From the NCBI GenBank assembly GCA_003223295.1, contig QHYM01000104.1, positions 32,186-96,185 on the forward strand: 64,000 bases of DNA. The letters are read 5' to 3'. The position numbers and the translations under genes are program-made. Positions 1-8,422 of this stretch are shown here, one piece after another. Below the pieces are notes generated by a model. That model was not told the DNA's origin, ran no database searches, and saw nothing but the letters and a program-made list of their open reading frames with translations. Position 1 is the stretch's first letter. Every line of letters begins with the position of its first letter. Source of the stretch: Acidobacteriota bacterium (GTDB lineage: Bacteria > Acidobacteriota > Terriglobia > Acidiferrales > UBA7541).

Positions 1-17
1 AAGGTGGCGCGCTGACC

Positions 18-1328
18 GTGGAATCCTCTCACGAATATTTCGATCTGCTTTGCGCGATGGCGTCCGCTCATCAAGCCTCTCCGGAAGAGGAGCGTCAACT
101 GGCAGAGCACGTCGAGTCGTGCGCGGCTTGCCGCCAGTCCGTTGAACAATTCAGACAAATCGTTTGGCAAGTCTATCAAGAGCAATTTGCAGGCGAAGAC
201 GAACGAGATGCAGTGGGCTTGTCCCAGGACGAGGCCGGCGAAAAATTGCTGGCAGAAGATCGCTTATTGAGAGAGCTTCGCAGAACGCAAGCGCTGCCGC
301 TGACCGGCGAGCGGTTCGGTTTGGCGGCGGAGCGAAAGGGCACAGCGCGGAGAGTATTCTCTCTCTCCGGTGCTCCTGCGTGGGCGAGTTGGGCGGTGGC
401 GGCATCCTTATTGATAGCGGTAGCCGTGAATTCGACGCAATACTGGTTTTCGAGGCGACTTTCGGGGAACGAGGAAGCGCGGGCAATCGCGCTTCAGAAG
501 GAAGTGGATCAGCTTCGGGAGGATCTGGCGAGAGAGCGGGCGGAACGCTCGCAAAGCGCACAGAAGCAGCAACCTGCGGCGGAGAACGGCGAGGCGCGGA
601 AACTGCTGGCTGAAAACGAAGCCTTGCGGCGGAGTTTGGCGGACAGCGAGGCGGCGCGGGAACAGCAGGCCCGCGATTTTGTAGCTTTGCGGGACAGAGA
701 AAGATTGCTGCAGAGTTCGCTGGATGTGCTGCAGGCGTCCCAGGCCAGCGTGGAAGCAGAGAACGCCGGACTTTCAGAGCGGATTTCGAAATTAACGGAC
801 GACTTGAAGAAGGCGCGCGAAGATTCGACAGCGCTGACCGCACGGAATGAAGCGTTATCGCAGGAGACGCTTACCAAGGTGAAGTACGCGGAACGCCAGC
901 AGAAGCTGCTGGCCACGGACCATGACATTCGCGACATTTTGGGTTCGCGCAGCCTGCATATTATCGATGTGTATGACGTGAGCGGCGAAGGCGAGCTGCA
1001 GCGGCCGTTTGGGAGAGTTTTTTATAACGAGGGGAAGTCGCTTATTTTCTATGCCTTCGACCTGGACCAGCAGAAGGGCCTGAAACGCGGGGCCGTTTTC
1101 CAAGCGTGGGGGCAAAAGGGGGAAGGGAAGGAAATCGCGCGCAGCCTGGGGACCTTTTATATGGACGATTCGTCGCAGAATCGCTGGGTCCTTAAAGTGG
1201 ATGACACCCGGGCATTGTCGCGGATCGATTATGTGTACGTGACGGATAGTTCGCGCAAGGAGAGCGTGAAGCCCAAAGGGAAGCCGCTGCTGTCGGCGTT
1301 TCTCAACGGGCCAGCGAATCACCCGTAG
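18..1328 (+). CDS. Membrane anti-sigma-factor-like protein with zinc-finger and long coiled coil
   Basis: 436 aa. Seen: an N-terminal zf-HC2-type H-x3-C-x2-C motif (HVESCAAC, residues 31-38), one membrane segment at about 121-139, a long Gln/Glu/Arg-rich coiled coil (about 150-300) and a globular C-terminus (about 305-436) reminiscent of the RskA/anti-sigma-K outer domain. This layout fits a membrane anti-sigma factor: cytoplasmic zinc domain binding an ECF sigma factor, periplasmic sensing part. The GTG start at 18 follows an AAGGTGG ribosome site; a TGA at 13-15 may be the stop of an upstream sigma-factor gene lying outside the window, which is inference. The partner and signal are unknown; it could regulate the TonB receptor downstream. 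Confidence 0.7.
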   Translation: MESSHEYFDLLCAMASAHQASPEEERQLAEHVESCAACRQSVEQFRQIVWQVYQEQFAGEDERDAVGLSQDEAGEKLLAEDRLLRELRRTQALPLTGERFGLAAERKGTARRVFSLSGAPAWASWAVAASLLIAVAVNSTQYWFSRRLSGNEEARAIALQKEVDQLREDLARERAERSQSAQKQQPAAENGEARKLLAENEALRRSLADSEAAREQQARDFVALRDRERLLQSSLDVLQASQASVEAENAGLSERISKLTDDLKKAREDSTALTARNEALSQETLTKVKYAERQQKLLATDHDIRDILGSRSLHIIDVYDVSGEGELQRPFGRVFYNEGKSLIFYAFDLDQQKGLKRGAVFQAWGQKGEGKEIARSLGTFYMDDSSQNRWVLKVDDTRALSRIDYVYVTDSSRKESVKPKGKPLLSAFLNGPANHP

Positions 1329-1863
1329 ATTTCAGAGATCAAGTTCCAGCGCGTCCTCTTGTTCAAATACCTCAAGTAGCCGATCGCGTCCTCTCGCTGT
1401 TTGGAGCGAATAAGCCTTTTCGTATGAATAAGGTAGCGGACGACTTCAAGTAAAGGTTTAAGATTTCATTCGGGGGGACTACCCACCCCCCAAGCACTGT
1501 TGCATGAATATCAAAATACAGGACTTACAAAGCGGACAGTTCGTAAGTGATTGATTCTAAAAAGAAGCGAGATAGGTGGCGAGACGTCTGACGTATGACG
1601 CTTGGAAAAGGAAAAGCGGCACTCTAGGCTGCCACGCTCCAAAACTCGCAATACTTCCTAACTTCAAATTCTAGCAGAGGGAACGGTCCCGTCAAGGGCG
1701 ATTTGAAACCGGGAAATCCAGAAAGTTTTCGGATAGTTGAAGCGAGTATCTGGCGATGAAAGGGACATGCAGCGCGGAGTTGGTACAGAGGGCGGGCCGC
1801 GGGGCTATAGGAAAAGTAGCAGGGGTGATAGCGCCATTCAAAAAAGTGAGGTACGGGAAACTC
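1329..1863. other. Intergenic region upstream of the first TonB-dependent receptor
   Basis: About 535 bases between the anti-sigma-like gene and the chosen receptor start. A six-pair G:C hairpin (GGGGGG 1472-1477, CCCCCC 1486-1491, loop of 8) lies about 145 bases past the upstream stop and may end that transcript. The receptor promoter should be here, but no convincing -35/-10 pair is claimed. Open frames in the region lack coding character. Confidence 0.4.
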
Positions 1864-4800
1864 ATGAGAAACGCCAGAGTAGTGTGCGTGGTTGTGTGCG
1901 TATTGCTGTGTTTGCTGGGGGTGAGCAGTTCGGTCCTCGGGCAGGGAGACGTGGCCAGTGTGTCCGGCCGCGTGCTGGACCCCAACGGGGCCATCATCAT
2001 CGAGGCGACAGTAGCCGCGAAGAATGTGGATAAGGGCGTCGAAACGGTGGTGCAGACGAACGAAGACGGAATCTACCGTTTTTCAAACCTCAGCCCGGGG
2101 AGCTATGAATTCACGGTGTCCAAGCGAGGCTTTAAGGTGATCGTAAAGCCAGGAGTTACCCTACATCTCGCGGACACGATTTCCCTGAATTTCAACATGG
2201 TGGTGGGGGCCATCAATGAAACGGTGACGGTGCAGGCGGGCGCATCGATGATCAACACGACAGATGCGTCGATCAGCACGGTGGTGGATCAAAGCTACAT
2301 CAAGAACATGCCGCTGAATGGACGCAGCTTCCAGGATTTGATCCTGCTCACGCCGGGGATCGTGACAAACACGCCGCAAAGGTCCTCGACGCTTGGCCAG
2401 AGCGGTGAATTCAGCGTGAACGGCCAGCGCACGGAATCGAATAACTACACAGTGGACGGCGTGAGCGCCAACGTGGGCGCCTCGGCGGACATCTTTGGCT
2501 ATGCGATGACAGAGGGAGCGGGCGCCAGCGGCTCGGTGCCCGGCGCGACCGCCCTGGGAACGACGCAGGCGTTAGTGTCTGTGGATGATCTCCAGGAGTT
2601 CCGGGTGGAAAGTTCCACGTATTCGGCGCAATATGGACGCAATCCCGGAGCGCAGCTGGTTTTTGAAACGAAATCCGGCACCAATCAGTGGCATGGCACG
2701 GCATCGGATTACTTGCGGAATGACTATTTTGACGCGACCGAATATTTCACCAATTGGTTTCGTTCCGTTGATCCTACTCTCAGGAAATCCCCGGTTCGGC
2801 AGAATGATTTTGGCGGGACGCTGGGCGGACCGTTGAAAATTCCCGGCCTTTATAATGGGAAAGACAAGACATTCTTCCATGTATCGTATGAGGGGCTACG
2901 GTTGATGCTGCCACAGGCGGCAGCATCCTACCCTGTGCCGGACCTTTGCATGCGCGGCGACACCGCCAGCTGCCCGGTTGTCAACGGCACACAAAGAACC
3001 CCGGCTGACAGCGCAGTCCTGCCAGTGGTGAACGCGTTCCCCTTACCCAGCCCCAACAGCATACAGGATCCAACCGACGGCGTTTCCCAGTTCGTGGGTG
3101 CATGGTCTAATCCGGCGTCTGTCAATTCGACGGGTGTCCGTTTCGACCACACGGTTACTCAGAAATTGAGGCTGTTCTTCCGATTTAGCAACTCAACTTC
3201 CGATTCTAAAACCCGAGGATCGGCATTCGCCTTTCTTCCTCCTTCAGGGGTTGCGAGCACTCCCTATACTGATCGGACGTACACGGCCGGGGCCAACAGC
3301 GTCTTCAGCAGCCGCCTGAGCAACGATCTTCGTTTGAATTACAGCTCGAATGTGACTACGAGTACCCTCTCGCTGGACACCTTTGGAGGCGCCAAGGCCG
3401 CAGACTTCGTGCAACTTGCCCAGATCAGCGGTCCATTTGCATCCGTGGGCGTAAACTTTGCCCTTGGCCCGTATTTCCTAAATATCGGACAGCAGGTAAC
3501 TGCCGGGGCTCAGCAGCAGTGGCACTTAGTCGACACACTGCACATGGTGCGCGGGCTCCACCAACTGAGTTTTGGCGTGGATTACCGACGTTTGACTCCG
3601 TATGCCAAGCCGTTCAATCCGTTGTTGGGGTATTCCTTTGGTTTTGTCGCAGGAGAGGCCGACGTCGAACAAAATAACGCCCTCACTGTATACCTAACAG
3701 ATGGTCCCGCATATCCGCTCTATTCCAACTACTCCCTGTTTGCTCAGGACGAATGGAAGGCGACACAACGTTTGAGCCTTTCTTTTGGATTGCGTTGGGA
3801 AGTAAATCCGCCACCCGGCGTTACCCAAGGCACGATGCCCAGCAATGTTTTGTTTCAGAATCCGGACGTAAATAGCTGGCAGCTTGCACCGCAGGGCACG
3901 CCACTATGGAGAACGAGTTGGTTCGACTTGGCCCCTCGGCTGGGTGCTGCCTACATTGTTCGCAACACGCCAGGTTGGGAGACCGTCGTGCGCGGCGGCG
4001 GCGGCCTGTTCTTTGATAGCGGCCAGCAGGTTGGCTCGCTCGGCTTTGATGGGCCAGGATTCAGCTTGGCAAGTTTTGGCTTCGGCCCGTTTCCCAGCGG
4101 CGCGGTTGGGGTTGGGCTCACGGACCAGGCCCTAGCGGCTTATGGCTATTATCCTCATTTGCAATTACCTTACACGCTCCAATGGAACGCAGGCATTGAA
4201 CAGGCCTTGGGTAATTCACAAGCACTGACGCTCTCTTACGTTGGTTCGCATGCGGGGAGATTGCTTCAGACGAACCACATTCCGAGTTCCGTTGCGACAA
4301 GCGGAATTGCGAGTCAGACGGTCAATGGTGTTTTCCTCGTCCAGAACGGCCTCACCTCGGATTATGACTCGGCACAGCTGCAGTTTCGCAGAAGGCTGTC
4401 GCGGGGGTTGACATCTCTGGGTTCGTACACCTGGTCGCACTGTTTGGATTATGGCTCGACGAACGCCAACTTTGGCTACCAGAGGGGGAATTGCGACTTC
4501 GACGTGCGGCACAATCTGCAGGCAGCTTTTTCGTATGACGTGCCCAATGTGGGACATGGTGGGATCGCCGGGGCCCTATTGCACCACTGGGGAATCGATG
4601 ATCGCTTCATGGCGCGGACCGCGTTCCCTGTCACCTTGGTGGGAAACATCATTCCGCAGGTCGATGGAAGGCAATATGATGCCGGTCTCAGTTTTGTTCC
4701 TGGCCAGCCGATTTACATTTACGGCGCCAATTGCACGTCTGTGCTTCAAGCAATGGGGAACCTTCTGCCAAACCAGGGATGCCCAGGCGGGCGGGCCATT

Positions 4801-5118
4801 AATCCAAATGCTTTTACGTCCGTAAGCAGCGGTTTCGGCGATACCCCACGCAACTTTGCCAGAGGTTTTGGAGCTTGGCAGATGAATCTGGCGGTTCGCC
4901 GCGAGTTCCCGATTTATGAGCATCTCGGCCTGCAATTTCGCGCGGAGGCTTTCAATATCTTCAATCATACGAATTTTGGCTTTGTAAACGGCCACTTTGG
5001 ACAACCTACCTTTGGGCAAACCACGGCAACCCTTGCGAATTCGCTGGGTGTCCTAAGCTCGCTGTACCAAATGGGCGGGCCGCGCTCGATGCAGTTCGCG
5101 CTCAAGGTCGTGTTCTAG
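1864..5118 (+). CDS. Oar-like TonB-dependent outer-membrane receptor
   Basis: 1084 aa from the chosen start. Seen: a signal peptide (hydrophobic residues about 6-22, cleavage near SSSVLGQ), a carboxypeptidase-regulatory beta-sandwich (about 30-115), a plug with the NGRSFQDLILLTPGI stretch and a DGVSAN motif, a long beta-barrel, and a C-terminal Phe as expected for an outer-membrane protein. Such receptors take up large substrates across the outer membrane with TonB energy. The frame is open from 1756, but the ATG at 1864 has a GAGG site (1848) and begins a proper signal peptide, so the longer version is unlikely. It precedes the lasso isopeptidase gene, as receptor genes do in proteobacterial astexin-type clusters, so it may import the lasso product or a related ligand; that is inference. 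Confidence 0.88.
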   Translation: MRNARVVCVVVCVLLCLLGVSSSVLGQGDVASVSGRVLDPNGAIIIEATVAAKNVDKGVETVVQTNEDGIYRFSNLSPGSYEFTVSKRGFKVIVKPGVTLHLADTISLNFNMVVGAINETVTVQAGASMINTTDASISTVVDQSYIKNMPLNGRSFQDLILLTPGIVTNTPQRSSTLGQSGEFSVNGQRTESNNYTVDGVSANVGASADIFGYAMTEGAGASGSVPGATALGTTQALVSVDDLQEFRVESSTYSAQYGRNPGAQLVFETKSGTNQWHGTASDYLRNDYFDATEYFTNWFRSVDPTLRKSPVRQNDFGGTLGGPLKIPGLYNGKDKTFFHVSYEGLRLMLPQAAASYPVPDLCMRGDTASCPVVNGTQRTPADSAVLPVVNAFPLPSPNSIQDPTDGVSQFVGAWSNPASVNSTGVRFDHTVTQKLRLFFRFSNSTSDSKTRGSAFAFLPPSGVASTPYTDRTYTAGANSVFSSRLSNDLRLNYSSNVTTSTLSLDTFGGAKAADFVQLAQISGPFASVGVNFALGPYFLNIGQQVTAGAQQQWHLVDTLHMVRGLHQLSFGVDYRRLTPYAKPFNPLLGYSFGFVAGEADVEQNNALTVYLTDGPAYPLYSNYSLFAQDEWKATQRLSLSFGLRWEVNPPPGVTQGTMPSNVLFQNPDVNSWQLAPQGTPLWRTSWFDLAPRLGAAYIVRNTPGWETVVRGGGGLFFDSGQQVGSLGFDGPGFSLASFGFGPFPSGAVGVGLTDQALAAYGYYPHLQLPYTLQWNAGIEQALGNSQALTLSYVGSHAGRLLQTNHIPSSVATSGIASQTVNGVFLVQNGLTSDYDSAQLQFRRRLSRGLTSLGSYTWSHCLDYGSTNANFGYQRGNCDFDVRHNLQAAFSYDVPNVGHGGIAGALLHHWGIDDRFMARTAFPVTLVGNIIPQVDGRQYDAGLSFVPGQPIYIYGANCTSVLQAMGNLLPNQGCPGGRAINPNAFTSVSSGFGDTPRNFARGFGAWQMNLAVRREFPIYEHLGLQFRAEAFNIFNHTNFGFVNGHFGQPTFGQTTATLANSLGVLSSLYQMGGPRSMQFALKVVF

Positions 5119-5486
5119 CCGGTTCACGGTTAGAAGTTGATCGTGGCACGTCGAAGCTCCGGCGGACACTCTCCTCACGCCGGAGCTTCGTGAATGAGCT
5201 GTAAATGAAAGCGTCTCAATCAGAAGCCCAGATTGCTAACCTGGATTTCTGACGAGACAGACAAATGATCTACCGAGAGGCGACATGAACCTGTACTCCT
5301 GAGCCTGCCTGCGGAAAGCAGGCGAATCGAAGGATCTCGACGAACATACAGTTTGCACTTTCAGATCGGTTGAGATTCTTCGGGCATTCGCGACGGATGC
5401 CCTCAGGATGACAGCATTCGCAGCTTTGCAGCTTCAAAGCGCATGGCTTACGAGAAATTCAGGATGAGAGAAAGAGGTTTGTAGCG
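5119..5486. other. Intergenic region between receptor and isopeptidase
   Basis: 368 bases. Besides the hairpin at 5152-5190 it holds a weaker imperfect hairpin near 5221-5251, a short CCTGC/GCAGG hairpin near 5309, and a low-identity phrase (CCTCAGGATGACAG near 5401) related to CCTCGGAATGACAG near 57672. The isopeptidase promoter is presumably here but was not identified. Confidence 0.35.
5152..5190 (+). terminator. Perfect 13-bp hairpin after the first TonB receptor
   Basis: Arms CGAAGCTCCGGCG (5152-5164) and CGCCGGAGCTTCG (5178-5190) pair perfectly around a 13-base loop, 34 bases after the receptor stop. No U-run follows, so it may be a transcript-end stabiliser or part of a non-canonical terminator. 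Confidence 0.55.
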
Positions 5487-7826
5487 ATGGTTCCCGGGAA
5501 AATGATACTTGGCAGTTTGTTCTTAGGAACCCTCGTGTACTTGTTTGGCGCAGGTTCGCTAACGTTGATGGCCGAGCAGACGAAAAGGCCCTTCACCGTG
5601 GCCGACGACATTGAAACATCGCTCTTGCTTCCGCTGGAAGATGGGCCAAACGTGCGGTTTTCGCCCGACGGAAGCTATTTCGCGGTTTATAGCGAGCGCG
5701 GGAATTTGGCCAGGAACCAAGTTGAAGATTCGCTCCGGTTCTACCGGAGCCAAGAAGTCGAGAATTTCCTGGCGCACGCGAAGGAATCGCGGCTGCCTTC
5801 CCCAGCGTGGGTGGTGAATCGCTCGGAAAAAGAGGGACCGATCATCCACAATTGGCGCTGGCTGGCAGACTCCAGTGGAGTGGCCTTTTTGCAGCCAGCG
5901 GCCAATGGAAACTATCAACTCGTCCTTGCCGATCTGCGAAAAAAGACAATCGAACCGCTGACCTCCCCCTCCGAGCAACTCGGGGAATACGCCCTGTTCG
6001 ATATTCGTGATCGGAGCCATTACGTTTACACGGCGGCTGACCCGCAAGATGCAAAGAGTGTGCCAGAGAAGCAGGAGAGAGAGAGTCGTGCGCCAGCGAT
6101 TGTGGGGACGGGGCGCCGTCTGGAAGAGCTGCTTTTTGCAGACGATCCTCTGGTAAAGAAGATAGTGACTGCCCCTAAGAGCTACCTGTGGGCGGTCGTG
6201 GGGAACAAGCGTTTCGAGGTGAAGCACGATGGCAAGGCCCTGGTTCCTCAAGCACAGCCATTGGGGCGGGGGCTGGCACTGGCACCCGATGCCCGGACCG
6301 TGGCTTTGACACTTCCCGTTCCGGAAGTGCCATCCTCTTGGGAAACGCTCTATCCGCCACCTTCGGCATCCTCCTTCTACAGGATCCATGCCGGGCAAGG
6401 ATCGGCGAGGCAGTTCGTCCGCGTTGATTTGCAAACTGGCGCGGTTCACGCGTTGACGGACGCGCCAGTTAGTATGGATGGCGGTTGGATTGCGTACGGG
6501 GGTCCTGATTGGTCAAGCAATGGCAATCAAATCGTGCTGCCAGGAACTTTTGTGAAGGCACAGGATAACGCGCCATCGCGGCCGTGTGTCGCAATTGTGA
6601 ATATACGGTCGGACGCCTCTAGTTGTGTGGAGATGATAAAGAGCAGCCATGCTGATAATCCGACCGATGCGGGTTCCCACACGGTGATCGCTGCCCGCTT
6701 TGTCGATGGAGATGAGCAGCGGGTTCTCGTGAGCTTCTGGAAGGAAAACTGGTCCACCTGGACGACGAAGTACGAGTGGAAGGGCAACCGTTGGGAAATG
6801 ATCGGGCAGAGCGAGGGAGAGGAGCAAAGCGGCCTAAGCGGCCTGCAAGTTAGGGTAAAGCAGGATCTCAACGAGGCGCCACTGCTGGTTGCTTCCATGA
6901 AAGGGAATTCACGGGTCATCTGGGATCCGAATTCGCAGCTCAAAGATATCCAGTTGGGCCAGGCCAGCGTATACACGTGGAAAGATAAGGAAGGGCGGGA
7001 GCAGAAGGGCGGACTGTACAAGCCCGCCAACGACCAGGCAGGTCGGCGCTACCCGCTGGTGCTTCAGACGCATGGATTTCTGGAAGAAGGATTCCGGCCC
7101 TCGGGGACCGGCTTTGGACCGGCGTACGCCGCAAGAGCGCTGGCCGGCGCAGGCATCGCAGTGCTGCAGCTTGGAGAACAATGTGCCGCTCCAGCGCCTA
7201 ACGAAGGGGCCTGCGCGGTCTCCGGCTATGAGGCCGCTGCAAACCAATTGGTGGCCGATGGACTCGTCGATCCCGATAAGATCGGCATCATCGGGTTCAG
7301 CCGGACTTGCTACTACGTGATGGAAGCGCTGACCACTGGTTCATCCCTCCACCTTAAAGCTGCATCGGTCACGAGCGGAGTAATGGAAACCTACTTTCAA
7401 TACATGCAGAGCCCGGAAGGATCAGAGGCGAATACCGTGATCGGCGCCGCGCCCTTCGGCGAAGGATTGCAGCAATGGTTAAAACGATCTCCGGGGTTCA
7501 ATCTCGATAAGATTACAACGCCGCTGCTGGTCAATGCAGAGGGCCGAGGTATCAACGTTCTGGAGATGTGGGAGCCTTACGCCGGACTGCATTATTTACA
7601 CAAGCCGGTGGACCTGATCGTCCTGAATACGGATGAGCACGTGCTGACGAATCCAGCGGTGCGCCTGGCATCGCAAGGTAGCCGCCGGGAATTGAAATTA
7701 TTCCCAGTCGGCATACGCGGGGATGAGGTCGTTCTGGCCGGTGCTGTTTTCATTGAGGGGGTTGACCGGGGATTTGAAAGTCGGGTGGGTTGCCTGCAAG
7801 ACATGGATGGCGATGAACGGCGTTAG
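5487..7826 (+). CDS. Atxe2-like lasso peptide isopeptidase (S9 prolyl-oligopeptidase fold), C-terminus replaced
   Basis: 779 aa. Seen: an N-terminal hydrophobic export signal (about 5-28), a beta-propeller-like region (about 60-470) and an alpha/beta-hydrolase domain (about 500-731). The nucleophile is Ser605 in GFSRTCYY, the catalytic His is His718 (TDEHVLTNP), and Glu685 (NAEG) or Glu693 is the likely acid. A Glu in the triad and the GxSR(S/T) elbow are family marks of Atxe2-type enzymes, which cut the macrolactam isopeptide bond of lasso peptides. After RLASQG (residue 731, nt 7679) the usual C-terminal DWFxFWL helix is absent; the last 48 residues are read antisense through precursor gene 7698-7847. 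Activity of the altered protein is uncertain. ATG with an AAAGAGG site. Confidence 0.85.
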   Translation: MVPGKMILGSLFLGTLVYLFGAGSLTLMAEQTKRPFTVADDIETSLLLPLEDGPNVRFSPDGSYFAVYSERGNLARNQVEDSLRFYRSQEVENFLAHAKESRLPSPAWVVNRSEKEGPIIHNWRWLADSSGVAFLQPAANGNYQLVLADLRKKTIEPLTSPSEQLGEYALFDIRDRSHYVYTAADPQDAKSVPEKQERESRAPAIVGTGRRLEELLFADDPLVKKIVTAPKSYLWAVVGNKRFEVKHDGKALVPQAQPLGRGLALAPDARTVALTLPVPEVPSSWETLYPPPSASSFYRIHAGQGSARQFVRVDLQTGAVHALTDAPVSMDGGWIAYGGPDWSSNGNQIVLPGTFVKAQDNAPSRPCVAIVNIRSDASSCVEMIKSSHADNPTDAGSHTVIAARFVDGDEQRVLVSFWKENWSTWTTKYEWKGNRWEMIGQSEGEEQSGLSGLQVRVKQDLNEAPLLVASMKGNSRVIWDPNSQLKDIQLGQASVYTWKDKEGREQKGGLYKPANDQAGRRYPLVLQTHGFLEEGFRPSGTGFGPAYAARALAGAGIAVLQLGEQCAAPAPNEGACAVSGYEAAANQLVADGLVDPDKIGIIGFSRTCYYVMEALTTGSSLHLKAASVTSGVMETYFQYMQSPEGSEANTVIGAAPFGEGLQQWLKRSPGFNLDKITTPLLVNAEGRGINVLEMWEPYAGLHYLHKPVDLIVLNTDEHVLTNPAVRLASQGSRRELKLFPVGIRGDEVVLAGAVFIEGVDRGFESRVGCLQDMDGDERR

Positions 7827-7847
7827 TTCTGGAGCTTCGTATTTCAT
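7698..7847 (-). CDS. Lasso precursor peptide, third copy (Ser1/Glu8 type)
   Basis: 49 aa, too short for most gene callers and antisense to the isopeptidase 3' end. It starts MKYEAPELTP, carrying the Y-x2-P-x-L leader motif bound by PqqD/RRE domains, and ends AYADWE like the other two copies. After THPTFK the proposed core begins S-P-V-N-P-L-N-E, so Ser1 could form an eight-residue ring with Glu8; Lys1/Glu9 is an alternative register. It is the most divergent copy: the second half of the core differs strongly and one extra residue precedes the shared ND. The ribosome site (AGGGGACGG) is weaker than in the other copies, and it lacks the hairpin that follows them. Confidence 0.78.
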   Translation of the reverse strand: MKYEAPELTPFIAIHVLQATHPTFKSPVNPLNENSTGQNDLIPAYADWE

Positions 7848-7860
7848 GGTTTCCGTCCCC

Positions 7861-7876
7861 TTTGACAATGGTCAAA
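7861..7876. promoter_or_regulatory. Palindrome upstream of the third precursor
   Basis: TTTGACAATGGTCAAA: perfect 6-bp arms around AATG, 14 bases upstream of the ATG of the precursor at 7698-7847. It could be an operator for a dimeric regulator or a small hairpin near the ribosome site. No other copy was seen in the window. Confidence 0.35.
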
Positions 7877-7914
7877 CGCACTTGTAGAGTAGAGTTCCGG
7901 CTGGCGATGAAATC

Positions 7915-7946
7915 GCTGGAGCGCCCGGTGCTTCGGGCGCCCCAGC
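7915..7946 (-). terminator. Stem-loop after precursor 1
   Basis: Arms of 13 (7915-7927 and 7934-7946) with a GTGCTT loop and one mismatch, 10 bases downstream of the stop of the precursor at 7957-8109. It is the 282-bp-offset partner of the stem-loop at 8197-8228. Stem pair 3 is T:A here and A:T there, a compensatory change that supports selection for the RNA fold. No U-run follows, so an mRNA stabiliser or attenuator is as likely as a terminator. Confidence 0.6.
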
Positions 7947-7956
7947 AGGGAGTTAC

Positions 7957-8109
7957 TTAATCCTCCCAGTCGGCGTACGCGTGGATCACGTCGTTCCGGA
8001 GACTGGCGTCCTGCAAGAAGCTGGACGGAGCCTTGAACACCGGATGCGTGGACTGTTGAATCGCATTGACGGCGGTCAATGCGGTCAGTTCAGGCGTTTC
8101 GTATTTCAT
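7957..8109 (-). CDS. Lasso precursor peptide, first copy (Ala1/Asp8 type)
   Basis: 50 aa, starting MKYETPELTALTAV with the Y-x2-P-x-L RRE-binding leader motif. The likely core follows THPVFK and begins A-P-S-S-F-L-Q-D, giving an Ala1-Asp8 eight-residue macrolactam (or Lys1-Asp9), then a 16-residue tail ending AYADWED. The usual Thr at -2 is missing: Phe and Lys stand at -2 and -1, and the nearest conserved Thr is at -6. The frame is open to 8139, but an exact AGGAGGTGA six bases before the ATG at 8109 fixes the start. The unit is a tandem duplicate of the next precursor (offset 282 bp). Confidence 0.88.
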   Translation of the reverse strand: MKYETPELTALTAVNAIQQSTHPVFKAPSSFLQDASLRNDVIHAYADWED

Positions 8110-8140
8110 GGAGTTCACCTCCTTTTCTACAGAATTCACC

Positions 8141-8178
8141 TACATTAGTTAGCTGGAACGAGAGCTCGAGCTAACTAA
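8141..8178. promoter_or_regulatory. Inverted repeat upstream of precursor 1
   Basis: TTAGTTAGCT (8145-8154) and AGCTAACTAA (8169-8178) form a perfect 10-bp inverted repeat with a 14-base spacer, about 36 bases upstream of the precursor 1 ATG on its coding strand. TACATTAG (8141-8148) overlaps it. The diverged equivalent lies before precursor 2 at the same offset. Likely an operator or promoter element. Confidence 0.5.
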
Positions 8179-8196
8179 ACTCTTGAAGAACCAATT

Positions 8197-8228
8197 GCAG
8201 GAGCGCCCGGTGCTTCGGACGCTCCTGC
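8197..8228 (-). terminator. Stem-loop after precursor 2
   Basis: Arms 8197-8209 and 8216-8228, GTGCTT loop, 12 of 13 positions paired, 10 bases downstream of the precursor 2 stop. Homologous to the stem-loop at 7915-7946, with one compensated base pair between the copies. Confidence 0.6.
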
Positions 8229-8238
8229 AGGGAGTTAA

Positions 8239-8391
8239 TTAATCCTCCCAGTCGGCATAGGCGCGCTGCACGTCGTTCATCAGGTGCGCGTCCTGCAGGA
8301 TGCTGGCAGGAGCCTTGAACACCGGATGCGTGCCTTGCTGAATGGCATTGACGGCGGTCAATGCGGTCAGTTCAGGCGTTTCGTATTTCAT
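8239..8391 (-). CDS. Lasso precursor peptide, second copy (Ala1/Asp8 type)
   Basis: 50 aa. The leader is almost the same as copy 1 (MKYETPELTALTAVNAIQQ, then G instead of S). After THPVFK the proposed core starts A-P-A-S-I-L-Q-D (Ala1-Asp8), continues A-H-L-M-N-D and ends AYADWED. It is preceded by AGGAGGTGA, and it is the precursor nearest the cyclase gene, whose stop lies 66 bases upstream. Differences from copy 1 are concentrated in the core, as expected for duplicated and diversified RiPP substrates. Confidence 0.88.
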   Translation of the reverse strand: MKYETPELTALTAVNAIQQGTHPVFKAPASILQDAHLMNDVQRAYADWED

Positions 8392-8422
8392 GGATGTCAC
8401 CTCCTTTTCTACTGGATTCAGC

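Noticed and set aside
1756..1863. Upstream extension of the first TonB receptor frame
   Set aside because: The stretch lacks coding character, and the ATG at 1864 has a ribosome site and starts a clean signal peptide.
5401..5415. CCTCAGGATGACAG phrase similar to one near 57672 as a dispersed repeat family
   Set aside because: Only a short imperfect match between two places; not enough within one window to call a repeat.
7698..8391. Alternative reading of the three short peptides as graspetide or lanthipeptide precursors
   Set aside because: No ATP-grasp ligase or LanB/C/M enzyme is present, while a full lasso enzyme set is; cores contain no Cys.
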